Positions 1 to 5,849 of a stretch of 5,849 nt of DNA are shown piece after piece. This stretch comes from Pseudomonadaceae bacterium UBA836 (lineage in GTDB: Bacteria; Pseudomonadota; Gammaproteobacteria; Pseudomonadales; Pseudomonadaceae). Every line of letters starts with the position of its first letter. The stretch's first letter is position 1. Under the pieces are notes generated by a model. That model had not been told where the DNA came from. It did not search any database and saw nothing but the letters and a program-made list of their open reading frames with translations. A program made the position numbers and the translations under genes. The stretch lies in NCBI GenBank assembly GCA_002296055.1, contig DBHE01000250.1, positions 1 to 5,849 of the forward strand. The letters run 5' to 3'.

Positions 1-29
1 CCATTGCAGCGCCACGGGCCCAGGAAGAA

Positions 30-1106
30 TCAATCAGCGGCCAGCTCGTGATCTGCCAAAAATACCCGGGAGTTGAGCGGGCGCAGCCAGGCATCGCCAC
101 CCTGCTGGAGGCCCAGCTCGCGGAAGCGATGCTTGGGTAGTTCTGCGTGCACCACCTGCTCACTGCTGCCGGCGCGCAATTCCAGCCGCACCCAGGGGCC
201 AACCACCGAGACCAGCTCGATCTGCGCAGGCAGTGCACCCTCACTGACCTGGCTCGACACCTCCAGGTCATGCGGGCGCACATAGGCCAGTGCCTGACTG
301 TCGCACTGACCGGCAAACTCCGGCGCGGCAAAGCGAAACTGACCGATCTGCGCGACGCCGTCACTGATCCGCGCGTCGAAGCGATTGACGTTACCCAGAA
401 ACTGATAGACGAAGGGGTTGGCCGGCTGGTCGTACACCTGCTCGGGCGAGCCATCCTGCTCTACCCGCCCGCGGTTCATCACCACCACCCGATCCGACAC
501 CTCCAGCGCCTCTTCCTGATCGTGGGTAACAAACACGCTGGTCAGGTGAATCTCGTCGTGCAGCCGCCGCAGCCAGCGGCGCAGCTCGGCGCGCACCTTG
601 GCATCCAGCGCACCGAAGGGCTCATCCAGCAGCAGCACCCGCGGCTCAACCGCCAGCGCCCGCGCCAGGGCAATGCGCTGACGCTGGCCACCGGACAGCT
701 GCGACGGCAACCGGTTGGCGGTCCAGTCCAGCTGCACCATCTCCAGCAGGTGCATGACCTTGCGGCGAATCTCCTCCCGGCTCGGTCGCTCACGGCGCGG
801 CTTGACCGTCAGCCCGTAGGCGACGTTCTCGAATACGGTCATATGCTTGAACAGGGCGTAATGCTGAAAGACAAAACCAACGCCGCGATCACTGACGTGC
901 AGATCCGTGGTGTCCTGCCCGTGAAAGCGAATGCGCCCGCTGTCGGGCTGCTCCAGGCCGGCAATGATGCGCAGCAAGGTGGTCTTGCCCGAGCCGGACG
1001 GCCCGAGCAGCGCCGTCAGCTCACCATCGCGCAGGTTGAGGCTGACATCGTCGACAGCGACAAAGTCGCCGAAACGCTTGTTGATACGGTCGATTTCGAT
1101 ACTCAT
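30..1106 (-). CDS. cysA: Sulfate/thiosulfate ABC transporter ATP-binding protein CysA
   Basis: Cytoplasmic ATPase subunit that powers sulfate import through the CysT-CysW channel. From the chosen start the protein is 358 aa, close to E. coli CysA (about 365). All nucleotide-binding motifs are intact: Walker A GPSGSGKT (35-42), Q-loop Q81, signature LSGGQ (137-141), Walker B VLLLDE (157-162), D-loop GALD (165-168) and switch H195. Residues from about 240 onward form the C-terminal regulatory (TOBE-like) part of this family. The start is the ATG at 1106, preceded by an AGAGGAT Shine-Dalgarno (1117-1111). The frame stays open 17 codons further upstream to 1157, but that extension lies inside cysW and has no family resemblance. 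It starts 11 bp after the cysW stop, so it is the last gene of the operon seen here. Substrate is inferred from the neighbouring sbp, cysT and cysW; thiosulfate may also be carried. Confidence 0.95.
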   Translation of the reverse strand: MSIEIDRINKRFGDFVAVDDVSLNLRDGELTALLGPSGSGKTTLLRIIAGLEQPDSGRIRFHGQDTTDLHVSDRGVGFVFQHYALFKHMTVFENVAYGLTVKPRRERPSREEIRRKVMHLLEMVQLDWTANRLPSQLSGGQRQRIALARALAVEPRVLLLDEPFGALDAKVRAELRRWLRRLHDEIHLTSVFVTHDQEEALEVSDRVVVMNRGRVEQDGSPEQVYDQPANPFVYQFLGNVNRFDARISDGVAQIGQFRFAAPEFAGQCDSQALAYVRPHDLEVSSQVSEGALPAQIELVSVVGPWVRLELRAGSSEQVVHAELPKHRFRELGLQQGGDAWLRPLNSRVFLADHELAAD

Positions 1107-1117
1107 GACAATCCTCT

Positions 1118-2005
1118 TCAGGGCTGCTTGGCCGGCCGGCGGCGCTCGGCGCGCCACTCGACCAGACTCTTGATGGCAATGGTCAGCAACGCCAGGCCGG
1201 TCAACAGCGACGACACGGCAAAGGCGGCGGTGAACTGGTATTCGTTGTAAAGCACCTCAATGTGCAGCGGCAGGGTGTTGGTCTCGCCGCGAATACGCCC
1301 GGAGACCACCGCCACCGCACCAAACTCGCCCAGTGCGCGGGCGTTACAGAGAATGACGCCGTAGATCAGGCCCCATTTGATATTCGGCAGGGTGACGTAC
1401 CAGAAGGTCTTCCAGCCGCTGGCGCCCAGCGTCAGCGAGGCTTCCTCTTCCTCCTTACCCTGTTGCTGCATCAGCGGAATCAGCTCGCGGGCGATGAGCG
1501 GCAAGGTGCCAAAGGCGATCACGATGACAATGCCGGGCACAGCAAAGATGATCCGCAGGTCATGCGCCGCCAGCCACGGCCCCAACCAGCCCTGGGAGCC
1601 GAACAGGATCACGAAGATCAGCCCGACCACCACCGGTGAAATGGCAAAGGGCATGTCGATCAAAGAGATCAGCAGCGGCTTGCCCGGAAATTCAAACTTG
1701 GCAATCGCCCAGGCTGCCGCCACCCCGAACACCAGATTGACCGGCACCACCAGCGCGACCACCAGCAGCGACAGCCGCACCGCGGCCGCCGCATCCGGCT
1801 CATTCACCGCCTGCCACCAGATCGCCATCCCCTGCTCGAAGGCCCCCACCAGCACCACCAGTAACGGCAGGACCAGAAACAACGCGAGAAAGGCCAGGGC
1901 CAGGCCAATCAGCGACCAACGCACCCAATCCGGCTCTTCCGTGGCCCGCCGCCAGCGCGCTGCCAGCTCCGGGTTGCCCACAACCGGTATCTGTAACTCA
2001 GACAT
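1118..2005 (-). CDS. cysW: Sulfate ABC transporter permease CysW
   Basis: Inner-membrane permease subunit, partner of CysT in the sulfate channel. The protein is 295 aa from the ATG at 2005. A soluble N-terminus of about 30 residues is followed by the first membrane segment (about 31-56) and several more hydrophobic helices typical of the BPD_transp_1 fold. The cytoplasmic EAA loop that docks on CysA is visible at about 187-195 (EEASLTLGA). A TTG two codons upstream (2011) is in frame, but the Shine-Dalgarno AAGGAG (2017-2012) gives a good 6-nt spacer to the ATG and none to the TTG. That Shine-Dalgarno overlaps the cysT stop codon (TAAGGAG), so translation of the two permeases is probably coupled. 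The CysW rather than CysT assignment rests on sequence resemblance and on its place directly before cysA. Confidence 0.94.
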   Translation of the reverse strand: MSELQIPVVGNPELAARWRRATEEPDWVRWSLIGLALAFLALFLVLPLLVVLVGAFEQGMAIWWQAVNEPDAAAAVRLSLLVVALVVPVNLVFGVAAAWAIAKFEFPGKPLLISLIDMPFAISPVVVGLIFVILFGSQGWLGPWLAAHDLRIIFAVPGIVIVIAFGTLPLIARELIPLMQQQGKEEEEASLTLGASGWKTFWYVTLPNIKWGLIYGVILCNARALGEFGAVAVVSGRIRGETNTLPLHIEVLYNEYQFTAAFAVSSLLTGLALLTIAIKSLVEWRAERRRPAKQP

Positions 2006-2015
2006 GTTCAACTCC

Positions 2016-2834
2016 TTATCGAGACGTACGCTGGGTCCACCACTGCAGACCGTTGATCAGCACCAGCAGAGCAAAGGCCGCCAGCAACATCACCGAGCCG
2101 ATGGCCGCAGCCCCCTGGTAGTCGTACTGCTCGGCCTTGGAGACGATCAGCAGCGGGGTGATTTCGGTGCGGTAGGGCATGTTGCCGGAGATGAACACCA
2201 CCGAGCCGTACTCGCCCACCGCGCGTGCAAACGCCAGCGCATAGCCGGTCAACAGCGCCGGCAGCAAGGCCGGCAGAATCACCCGGCGAACGGTGGTGAA
2301 GCGTCCGGCGCCCAGGCTGGCGGACGCCTCTTCACGCTCGGCTTCCAGATCCTCCAGCACCGGCTGCACGGTGCGCACGACAAAGGGCAGCCCGATATAG
2401 GTCAGCGCCACCACCACGCCCAGCTGGGCGTAGGCCACCTTGATACCGAGCAGGTTGAGATACTGGCCAACCCAGCCCGAGGACGCGTAGAGCGTCACCA
2501 GAGCGATCCCGGCGACCGCCGTCGGCAAAGCAAAGGGCAGATCGACCAGAGCGTCGACCAGCTTCTTGCCCGGGAAGCGGTAACGCACCAGCACCCAGGC
2601 CACCAGCGCGCCGAACAGCAGATTGATGGTCGCGGCCAGCAAGGACGCGCCAAATGACAGGCGGTAGGAGGCCAAAACCTGCGGGTGGCTCACTGCCGCC
2701 CAGAAATCCGCCCAGCTCATGGTGGCGGTGTACAGCAGCAGACTGGCGACAGGCACCAGCAAAATGAACCCGAGGTACAGCAGACTGAACCCCATGGTCA
2801 GCCCGAATCCGGGTATGACCTGACGTTGCCTCAT
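2016..2834 (-). CDS. cysT: Sulfate ABC transporter permease CysT (CysU)
   Basis: Inner-membrane permease subunit that pairs with CysW to form the sulfate translocation path. The protein is 272 aa, near the family norm (E. coli about 277). Hydrophobic segments lie at about 11-36, 60-83, 98-116, 135-155, 185-208 and 240-262, giving six predicted helices. The EAA coupling loop is at about 168-176 (EEASASLGA), and residues 98-105 (DLPFALPT) match the conserved permease stretch. The start is the ATG at 2834, preceded by GAGGTG about 5 nt upstream. The 70-bp gap to sbp holds a terminator-like hairpin, so part of the transcription from sbp probably does not reach cysT. cysW follows after 10 bp. Confidence 0.94.
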   Translation of the reverse strand: MRQRQVIPGFGLTMGFSLLYLGFILLVPVASLLLYTATMSWADFWAAVSHPQVLASYRLSFGASLLAATINLLFGALVAWVLVRYRFPGKKLVDALVDLPFALPTAVAGIALVTLYASSGWVGQYLNLLGIKVAYAQLGVVVALTYIGLPFVVRTVQPVLEDLEAEREEASASLGAGRFTTVRRVILPALLPALLTGYALAFARAVGEYGSVVFISGNMPYRTEITPLLIVSKAEQYDYQGAAAIGSVMLLAAFALLVLINGLQWWTQRTSR

Positions 2835-2849
2835 GAGATCACCTCTCGC

Positions 2850-2876
2850 AAAAAGCCCGGGCGTATGGCGCCCGGG
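2850..2876 (-). terminator. Terminator-like hairpin between sbp and cysT
   Basis: On the minus strand CCCGGGCG (2876-2869) and CGCCCGGG (2863-2856) form a perfect 8-bp GC-only stem with a 5-nt loop. One C and then five Ts (2854-2850) follow. This is the form of an intrinsic terminator reading leftward. It starts 28 nt after the sbp stop and ends 15 nt before the cysT ATG. Because cysTWA have no other obvious promoter, it probably works as a partial terminator that makes sbp mRNA more abundant than permease mRNA, or as a 3' stabilising structure for a processed sbp transcript. The T-run is short, so incomplete termination is expected. Confidence 0.7.
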
Positions 2877-2904
2877 TAACAGGGAAGGGAGACAATGAGT
2901 AGGC

Positions 2905-3927
2905 TTAGCGCCCGGCGATCTCGGTCAGGATGTCGTCAAAACGACCACCGTCGTTGAAGTGAGTCTCCTGCGCCTGCTGCCAGCCACCGAATACGCCATC
3001 GACGGTAAACAGCTTTACGGCCGGAAAGCGGTCACTGAACTCGGCAGCAATCTGCGGATTGGACGGCCGGTAATAGTGCTGGCCGGCCAGGCGCTGGGCA
3101 TCGTCGGAGTACAGATCACGCAGGTAGGCCTCAGCCAGCGCGCGGGTGCCATGCTTGTCGACATTGCGATCGACAACGGCGACCGGCGGCTCGGCAAGAA
3201 TGCTGACCGAGGGCACGACGATCTCAAAGTCGCCCTTGCCCAGTTCCTCTACCGCCAGAAAGGCTTCGTTCTCCCAGGCAATAAAGACATCCCCCAAACC
3301 ACGCTGAACAAAGGTATTGGTCGCGCCGCGGGCACCGGAATCCAGCACCGGCACGCGTTTATAGATGTCACGTACAAAGGCGTAGGTCTTGTCCTCGTCG
3401 CCGTCGAACTTCTCCAGCGCGTAGCCCCAGGCAGCAAGGTAGTTCCAGCGCGCGCCACCCGAGGTCTTCGGATTAGGCGTGATGACCTCAACGTCCTCAC
3501 GTACCAGGTCATCCCAGCCGGTTATTCCTTTGGGGTTGCCCTTGCGTACCAGCAGCACGATGGTCGAGGTGTAGGGCGCGCTGTTGTCCGGCAAACGAGC
3601 CTGCCAGTTATCGGCCAACAGGCCGCCATTCTGCCGCAGGGCATCCACGTCGTAAGCCAGCGCCAGAGTCACCACGTCAGCCTCGAGGCCATCGATTACC
3701 GAGCGGGCCTGGGAGCCGGAGCCACCGTGGGACTGGCGCAGGGTTACCTGCTCGCCATGCTCGCTCTGCCATTTGTCGGCAAAGGCCGCGTTAAAGGCGC
3801 GATAAAACTCGCGAGTCGGGTCATAGGAGACGTTCAGCAGGGTCAGGGACTGCGCCCAGGCGCTGCTGGCAAACAGGGTGGCCAGGCCACCGGCGATCAG
3901 GGTCTTGCGGAAAGCGTTTTTCATCAT
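2905..3927 (-). CDS. sbp: Periplasmic sulfate-binding protein Sbp
   Basis: Periplasmic solute-binding receptor that delivers sulfate to CysTWA. About 340 aa, in line with Sbp and CysP (329-338). The N-terminus is a clear Sec signal peptide: Lys/Arg at 2-7, a hydrophobic core, and the cleavage motif AWA before [12 protein letters not shown] (cut after residue 24 counted from the ATG at 3924). Family marks include NVSYDPTRE early in the mature chain, QSHGGSG (64-70) and the sulfate-binding signature NPKTSGGAR (151-159). Two adjacent ATGs (3927 and 3924) are possible starts. An AGAG Shine-Dalgarno (3937-3934) is 6 nt from the first and 9 nt from the second, so 3927 is chosen with little certainty. 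The frame is open further up to a TTG at 3987, but that would place 20 residues before the signal peptide. Sbp rather than CysP is preferred because of the Pseudomonas-like gene order; thiosulfate binding cannot be excluded. Confidence 0.93.
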   Translation of the reverse strand: MMKNAFRKTLIAGGLATLFASSAWAQSLTLLNVSYDPTREFYRAFNAAFADKWQSEHGEQVTLRQSHGGSGSQARSVIDGLEADVVTLALAYDVDALRQNGGLLADNWQARLPDNSAPYTSTIVLLVRKGNPKGITGWDDLVREDVEVITPNPKTSGGARWNYLAAWGYALEKFDGDEDKTYAFVRDIYKRVPVLDSGARGATNTFVQRGLGDVFIAWENEAFLAVEELGKGDFEIVVPSVSILAEPPVAVVDRNVDKHGTRALAEAYLRDLYSDDAQRLAGQHYYRPSNPQIAAEFSDRFPAVKLFTVDGVFGGWQQAQETHFNDGGRFDDILTEIAGR

Positions 3928-3958
3928 TGAATGCTCTGTGCTGGTAAAACAGTAAGGG

Positions 3959-3976
3959 GCCACCGGGCTCGGTGGC
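3959..3976 (-). promoter_or_regulatory. Hairpin in the sbp leader, between leader peptide and sbp
   Basis: On the minus strand GCCACCG (3976-3970) and CGGTGGC (3965-3959) form a perfect 7-bp stem with loop AGCC. It starts 20 nt after the leader-peptide stop and ends 31 nt before the sbp ATG. The following bases are CCCTTACTGTTTT, so the T-run is 9 nt away and this is not a standard intrinsic terminator. A competing 5-bp hairpin just upstream (GGCGA, loop ATGTGA, TCGCC; 4007-3992) carries the leader stop codon in its loop. The GCCAC at 3994-3990 could also pair with GTGGC of the second stem. Exclusive structures around a leader stop codon suggest attenuation, but the role is inferred. Confidence 0.5.
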
Positions 3977-3996
3977 AGAAAAGGCAAGCGTGGCGA

Positions 3997-4056
3997 TCAC
4001 ATTCGCCGGCGCGCAGCGCAGCAGCAGAGGCAACAGAGGTAACTGGTCCGAGTCAT
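3997..4056 (-). CDS. Cysteine-rich leader peptide upstream of sbp (putative cysteine attenuator)
   Basis: A 19-codon ORF encodes MTRTSYLCCLCCCAARRRM and ends in TGA. Five of residues 8-13 are cysteine (codons TGT TGC, then TGC TGC TGC), a density hardly expected by chance. A strong Shine-Dalgarno GGAG (4066-4063) stands 6 nt before the ATG. It lies between oscA and sbp, the first gene of the sulfate importer, whose pathway end product is cysteine. The likely role is a sensor: ribosomes slow at the Cys codons when charged Cys-tRNA is scarce and change the folding of the mRNA before sbp. This is analogous to amino acid leader peptides and to the polycysteine upstream ORFs described in mycobacteria. 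The peptide itself probably has no function. It is in the same frame as sbp, with no further stop in between. The longer frame covering the same stretch (start 4090) is a shadow with no ribosome-binding site. Confidence 0.75.
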   Translation of the reverse strand: MTRTSYLCCLCCCAARRRM

Positions 4057-4153
4057 GGGAAGCTCCATAAATGTGGTGTTGGCTTCTCACGCCTCTGGTG
4101 ATCCAGTCGGCGGGGATAAATAAGGTAAGAAAACTGACCCCGGGGACGGGTTG

Positions 4154-4327
4154 TCAGGGCTTGGCAGAGTGGAAACGAAACTTTTCCTTGCGCTCGATCT
4201 GTACCACCTGACCGTTATGCAAGGTGATTTCCACCGCACCGAACTGCAAATTCTTCAATGCATCGGCAACGGCAGCGAGGACACGCTGATCGTCTGCCGG
4301 CAGGCTGAGGCTATTCTGAGCGCTCAT
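4154..4327 (-). CDS. oscA: Small DUF2292/YezD-family protein, OscA-like
   Basis: A 57-aa cytoplasmic protein with no signal peptide or membrane segment. The first ~27 residues look helical (LPADDQRVLAAVADALKNL). They are followed by FGAVEITLHNGQVVQIERKE (29-48), the conserved beta-rich core of the DUF2292/YezD family. In Pseudomonas putida the homologue OscA lies upstream of sbp, is needed for growth on organosulfur compounds and is expressed with sbp under CysB control; its biochemical role is unknown. The same position here supports the assignment. The start is the ATG at 4327, with GGAG 8 nt upstream (4339-4336). A GTG three codons earlier (4336) overlaps that Shine-Dalgarno and is not credible. 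The Shine-Dalgarno is itself part of a stem. The 226-bp gap to sbp contains the cysteine-rich leader ORF. Confidence 0.85.
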   Translation of the reverse strand: MSAQNSLSLPADDQRVLAAVADALKNLQFGAVEITLHNGQVVQIERKEKFRFHSAKP

Positions 4328-4333
4328 GGTAGA

Positions 4334-4378
4334 CACTCCGGGATTCCATTCGAGGACACAGCCGTGTCCGACGGAGTG
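4334..4378 (-). promoter_or_regulatory. Nested hairpin in the oscA 5' UTR hiding its Shine-Dalgarno
   Basis: On the minus strand CACTCCG (4378-4372) pairs perfectly over 7 bp with CGGAGTG (4340-4334), and the latter contains the oscA Shine-Dalgarno GGAG. Enclosed is a second perfect hairpin, GGACAC (4369-4364), loop GGCT, GTGTCC (4359-4354). The GACAC arm could instead pair with GTGTC (4336-4332) next to the start codon, which gives a possible alternative fold. The arrangement suggests translational control of oscA by a cis-acting RNA or a temperature-sensitive stem. It matches no riboswitch class that I recognise. It requires a transcript start to the right of 4378. Confidence 0.5.
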
Positions 4379-4380
4379 AT

Positions 4381-4450
4381 ACTAGATCAGGCCAAATATA
4401 ACCAAAAATACTATTTTGTAATTTTCATATTCCATAAATACCTATATAGC
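4381..4450. promoter_or_regulatory. AT-rich divergent promoter region of oscA and ilvD
   Basis: This 70-bp stretch is strongly AT-rich in an otherwise GC-rich window and separates the divergent oscA and ilvD genes. For oscA (minus strand) TTACAA (4421-4416) and TATATT (4400-4395) resemble -35 and -10 boxes, but the 15-bp spacer is short, as is common for activator-dependent promoters. A transcript starting near 4388 would include the whole oscA hairpin. For ilvD a TATATA at 4443-4448 is a possible -10. CysB, which binds AT-rich sites, is the expected activator of the oscA-sbp unit, but no site can be pinned down by eye. Confidence 0.4.
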
Positions 4451-4470
4451 CAACCCAAGCGCCGCCGCCT

Positions 4471-4487
4471 ACTGCATGGCTTGCAGT
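4471..4487. repeat. Inverted repeat in the ilvD upstream region
   Basis: ACTGCA (4471-4476) and TGCAGT (4482-4487) are perfect 6-bp inverted arms around a 5-bp spacer, 46 bp before the ilvD start. It could be a regulator operator just downstream of the promoter or a small hairpin in the 5' UTR. There is no T-run, so it is not a terminator. Function unknown. Confidence 0.35.
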
Positions 4488-4533
4488 GAATTGGTATGCT
4501 TGCCTGTCTGCACTACACAATGAGAAGTCCGTC

Positions 4534-5849
4534 ATGCCTGATTACCGCTCGAAAACCTCCACCTTCGGCCGCAACATGGCCGGCGCACGCGCCCTGTGGC
4601 GCGCCACCGGCATGAAGGACGAAGACTTCAAGAAGCCGATCATCGCCATCGCCAACTCCTTCACCCAATTCGTGCCCGGTCACGTACACCTGAAGGACCT
4701 GGGCCAGCTGGTCGCGCGGGAAATCGAAAAGGCCGGCGGTGTCGCCAAGGAATTCAACACCATCGCGGTCGACGACGGCATCGCCATGGGTCACGACGGC
4801 ATGCTGTATTCGCTGCCCAGCCGCGAAATCATCGCCGACTCGGTCGAGTACATGGTCAACGCCCACTGCGCTGACGCCATTGTCTGTATCTCCAACTGCG
4901 ACAAGATCACCCCCGGCATGCTGATGGCCGCTTTGCGCCTGAACATCCCGGTGGTCTTCGTTTCCGGCGGCCCGATGGAAGCCGGCAAGACCAAACTCGC
5001 CAGCCACGGTCTGGACCTGGTTGACGCCATGGTGGTTGCCGCCGATGACAGTTGCTCCGACGAGAAAGTCGCCGAGTACGAGCGCAGCGCCTGCCCGACC
5101 TGCGGCAGCTGCTCCGGCATGTTTACCGCCAACTCGATGAACTGCCTGACCGAAGCACTCGGCTTGTCACTGCCGGGCAACGGCTCAACCCTGGCTACCC
5201 ACAGCGACCGCGAGCAGCTGTTCCTGCGCGCTGGCCGCACCGTTGTCGAGCTGTGCAAGCGCTACTACGCCGAGGGCGACGACAGCGTGCTGCCGCGCAA
5301 CATCGCCAACTTCAAGGCATTTGAAAACGCCATGACGCTGGACATCGCCATGGGTGGCTCGACCAACACCATCCTGCACCTGCTGGCCGCCGCCCAGGAA
5401 GCCGAGGTCGACTTTGACCTGCGCGACATCGACCGCCTGTCCCGCAAGGTGCCGCAGCTGTGCAAGGTTGCGCCGAACATCCAGAAATACCACATGGAAG
5501 ACGTGCACCGCGCCGGCGGCATCTTCTCCATCCTCGGCTCACTGGCGCGCGGCGGCCTGCTACACACCGACGTCAGCACCGTACACAGCCGCAGCATGGC
5601 CGATGCCATTGCCCAGTGGGACATCACCCAGACCAGCGACGAAGCCGTCCACACCTTCTTCCGCGCCGGCCCGGCAGGTATCCCGACGCAAACCGCGTTC
5701 AGCCAGAGCACGCGCTGGGACACCCTGGATGACGACCGCGCCGAAGGCTGTATCCGCAGCGTCGAGCACGCCTACTCGCAAGAAGGCGGCCTGGCCGTGC
5801 TGTACGGCAACATCGCACTGGATGGCTGCGTGGTAAAAACCGCCGGTGT
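4534..5849 (+). CDS. ilvD: Dihydroxyacid dehydratase IlvD, N-terminal part (cut by window end)
   Basis: Iron-sulfur enzyme that dehydrates 2,3-dihydroxy-isovalerate and 2,3-dihydroxy-3-methylvalerate in valine, isoleucine and leucine synthesis. The first ~438 codons are present and open to the edge; the family length is about 612-616 aa, so roughly 30% of the C-terminus is missing. Seen: D81 (Mg ligand region VDDGIAMGH), the signature [10 protein letters not shown] with C122, D123 and the K124 expected to be carbamylated, and [21 protein letters not shown] (187 onward). The segment FVPGHVHL (46-53) has Gly where the shorter [2Fe-2S] branch has a ligand Cys, so this is the long E. coli-type enzyme. 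The start ATG at 4534 follows a modest GAGAAG (4522-4527) by 6 nt and gives the expected [20 protein letters not shown]-terminus. It diverges from oscA and is probably regulated separately. Confidence 0.95.
   Translation, partial: MPDYRSKTSTFGRNMAGARALWRATGMKDEDFKKPIIAIANSFTQFVPGHVHLKDLGQLVAREIEKAGGVAKEFNTIAVDDGIAMGHDGMLYSLPSREIIADSVEYMVNAHCADAIVCISNCDKITPGMLMAALRLNIPVVFVSGGPMEAGKTKLASHGLDLVDAMVVAADDSCSDEKVAEYERSACPTCGSCSGMFTANSMNCLTEALGLSLPGNGSTLATHSDREQLFLRAGRTVVELCKRYYAEGDDSVLPRNIANFKAFENAMTLDIAMGGSTNTILHLLAAAQEAEVDFDLRDIDRLSRKVPQLCKVAPNIQKYHMEDVHRAGGIFSILGSLARGGLLHTDVSTVHSRSMADAIAQWDITQTSDEAVHTFFRAGPAGIPTQTAFSQSTRWDTLDDDRAEGCIRSVEHAYSQEGGLAVLYGNIALDGCVVKTAG

Noticed and set aside
1..29. 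Bases after the cysA stop, checked for an operon terminator
   Set aside because: Only 29 bases are available; a GC-rich stretch is present, but no stem followed by a T-run can be completed inside the window.
147..1250. Long plus-strand ORF (367 codons) opposite cysA
   Set aside because: Antisense shadow of cysA in a GC-rich genome; low-complexity His/Gln/Arg-rich product with no domain, while cysA has all ABC motifs.
1377..2657. Long plus-strand ORF (426 codons) opposite cysW and cysT
   Set aside because: Antisense shadow crossing two real genes; Ser/Thr- then Gln/His-rich composition with no recognisable domain.
2959..3930. Plus-strand ORF (323 codons) opposite sbp
   Set aside because: Antisense shadow; the opposite strand encodes Sbp with a signal peptide and family signatures.
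3821..4090. Minus-strand 89-codon ORF over the sbp leader and sbp start
   Set aside because: Out of frame with both sbp and the Cys leader, no ribosome-binding site, and its second half overlaps the Sbp signal peptide region. It is a shadow ORF.
4136..4153. Possible oscA terminator around the CCCCGGGG palindrome (4138-4145)
   Set aside because: The palindrome leaves no loop, and the downstream minus-strand bases (TCAGTTTTCTTA) give only a broken T-run, so no convincing terminator hairpin forms.
4382..4435. Minus-strand 17-codon ORF MEYENYKIVFLVIFGLI upstream of oscA
   Set aside because: It lies entirely in the AT-rich promoter region, has only a weak and badly spaced AGG, and its codons simply reflect base composition.

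Overview
The window looks like a chromosomal segment of a gammaproteobacterium of the Pseudomonas type. It is GC-rich outside the promoters. The order sbp-cysT-cysW-cysA, with a small oscA-like gene just upstream, is the arrangement known from Pseudomonas. The divergent dihydroxyacid dehydratase is the long E. coli-like form. Genus-level placement is inference from gene order and protein resemblance only.

Layout, left to right. The minus strand carries a complete sulfate ABC importer read right to left: oscA (4327-4154), a tiny cysteine-rich leader peptide (4056-3997), sbp (3927-2905), cysT (2834-2016), cysW (2005-1118) and cysA (1106-30). A terminator-like hairpin lies between sbp and cysT. 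cysT, cysW and cysA are packed with gaps of 10-11 bp. The plus strand carries the first ~438 codons of ilvD (from 4534), cut by the window end. oscA and ilvD diverge from an AT-rich intergenic region (about 4381-4450) that must hold both promoters.

How it works together: Sbp captures sulfate in the periplasm, CysT and CysW form the membrane channel, and CysA hydrolyses ATP to drive uptake. The sulfate feeds cysteine synthesis. OscA is a DUF2292/YezD-type small protein tied in Pseudomonas putida to growth on organosulfur compounds under sulfate limitation. IlvD belongs to branched-chain amino acid synthesis and is probably only a neighbour.

The most interesting part is the RNA-level architecture of the sulfur operon. 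An unannotated 19-codon ORF, MTRTSYLCCLCCCAARRRM, has an ideal Shine-Dalgarno and five cysteines in six codons. It sits 69 nt before sbp, followed by a 7-bp hairpin, and two of its codons are complementary to the sbp ribosome-binding site. This is the expected design of a cysteine-sensing translational attenuator. Separately, the oscA Shine-Dalgarno lies inside a 7-bp stem of a nested hairpin, and a stem plus T5 sits between sbp and cysT. All three are readings of the sequence that still need experimental or comparative support.
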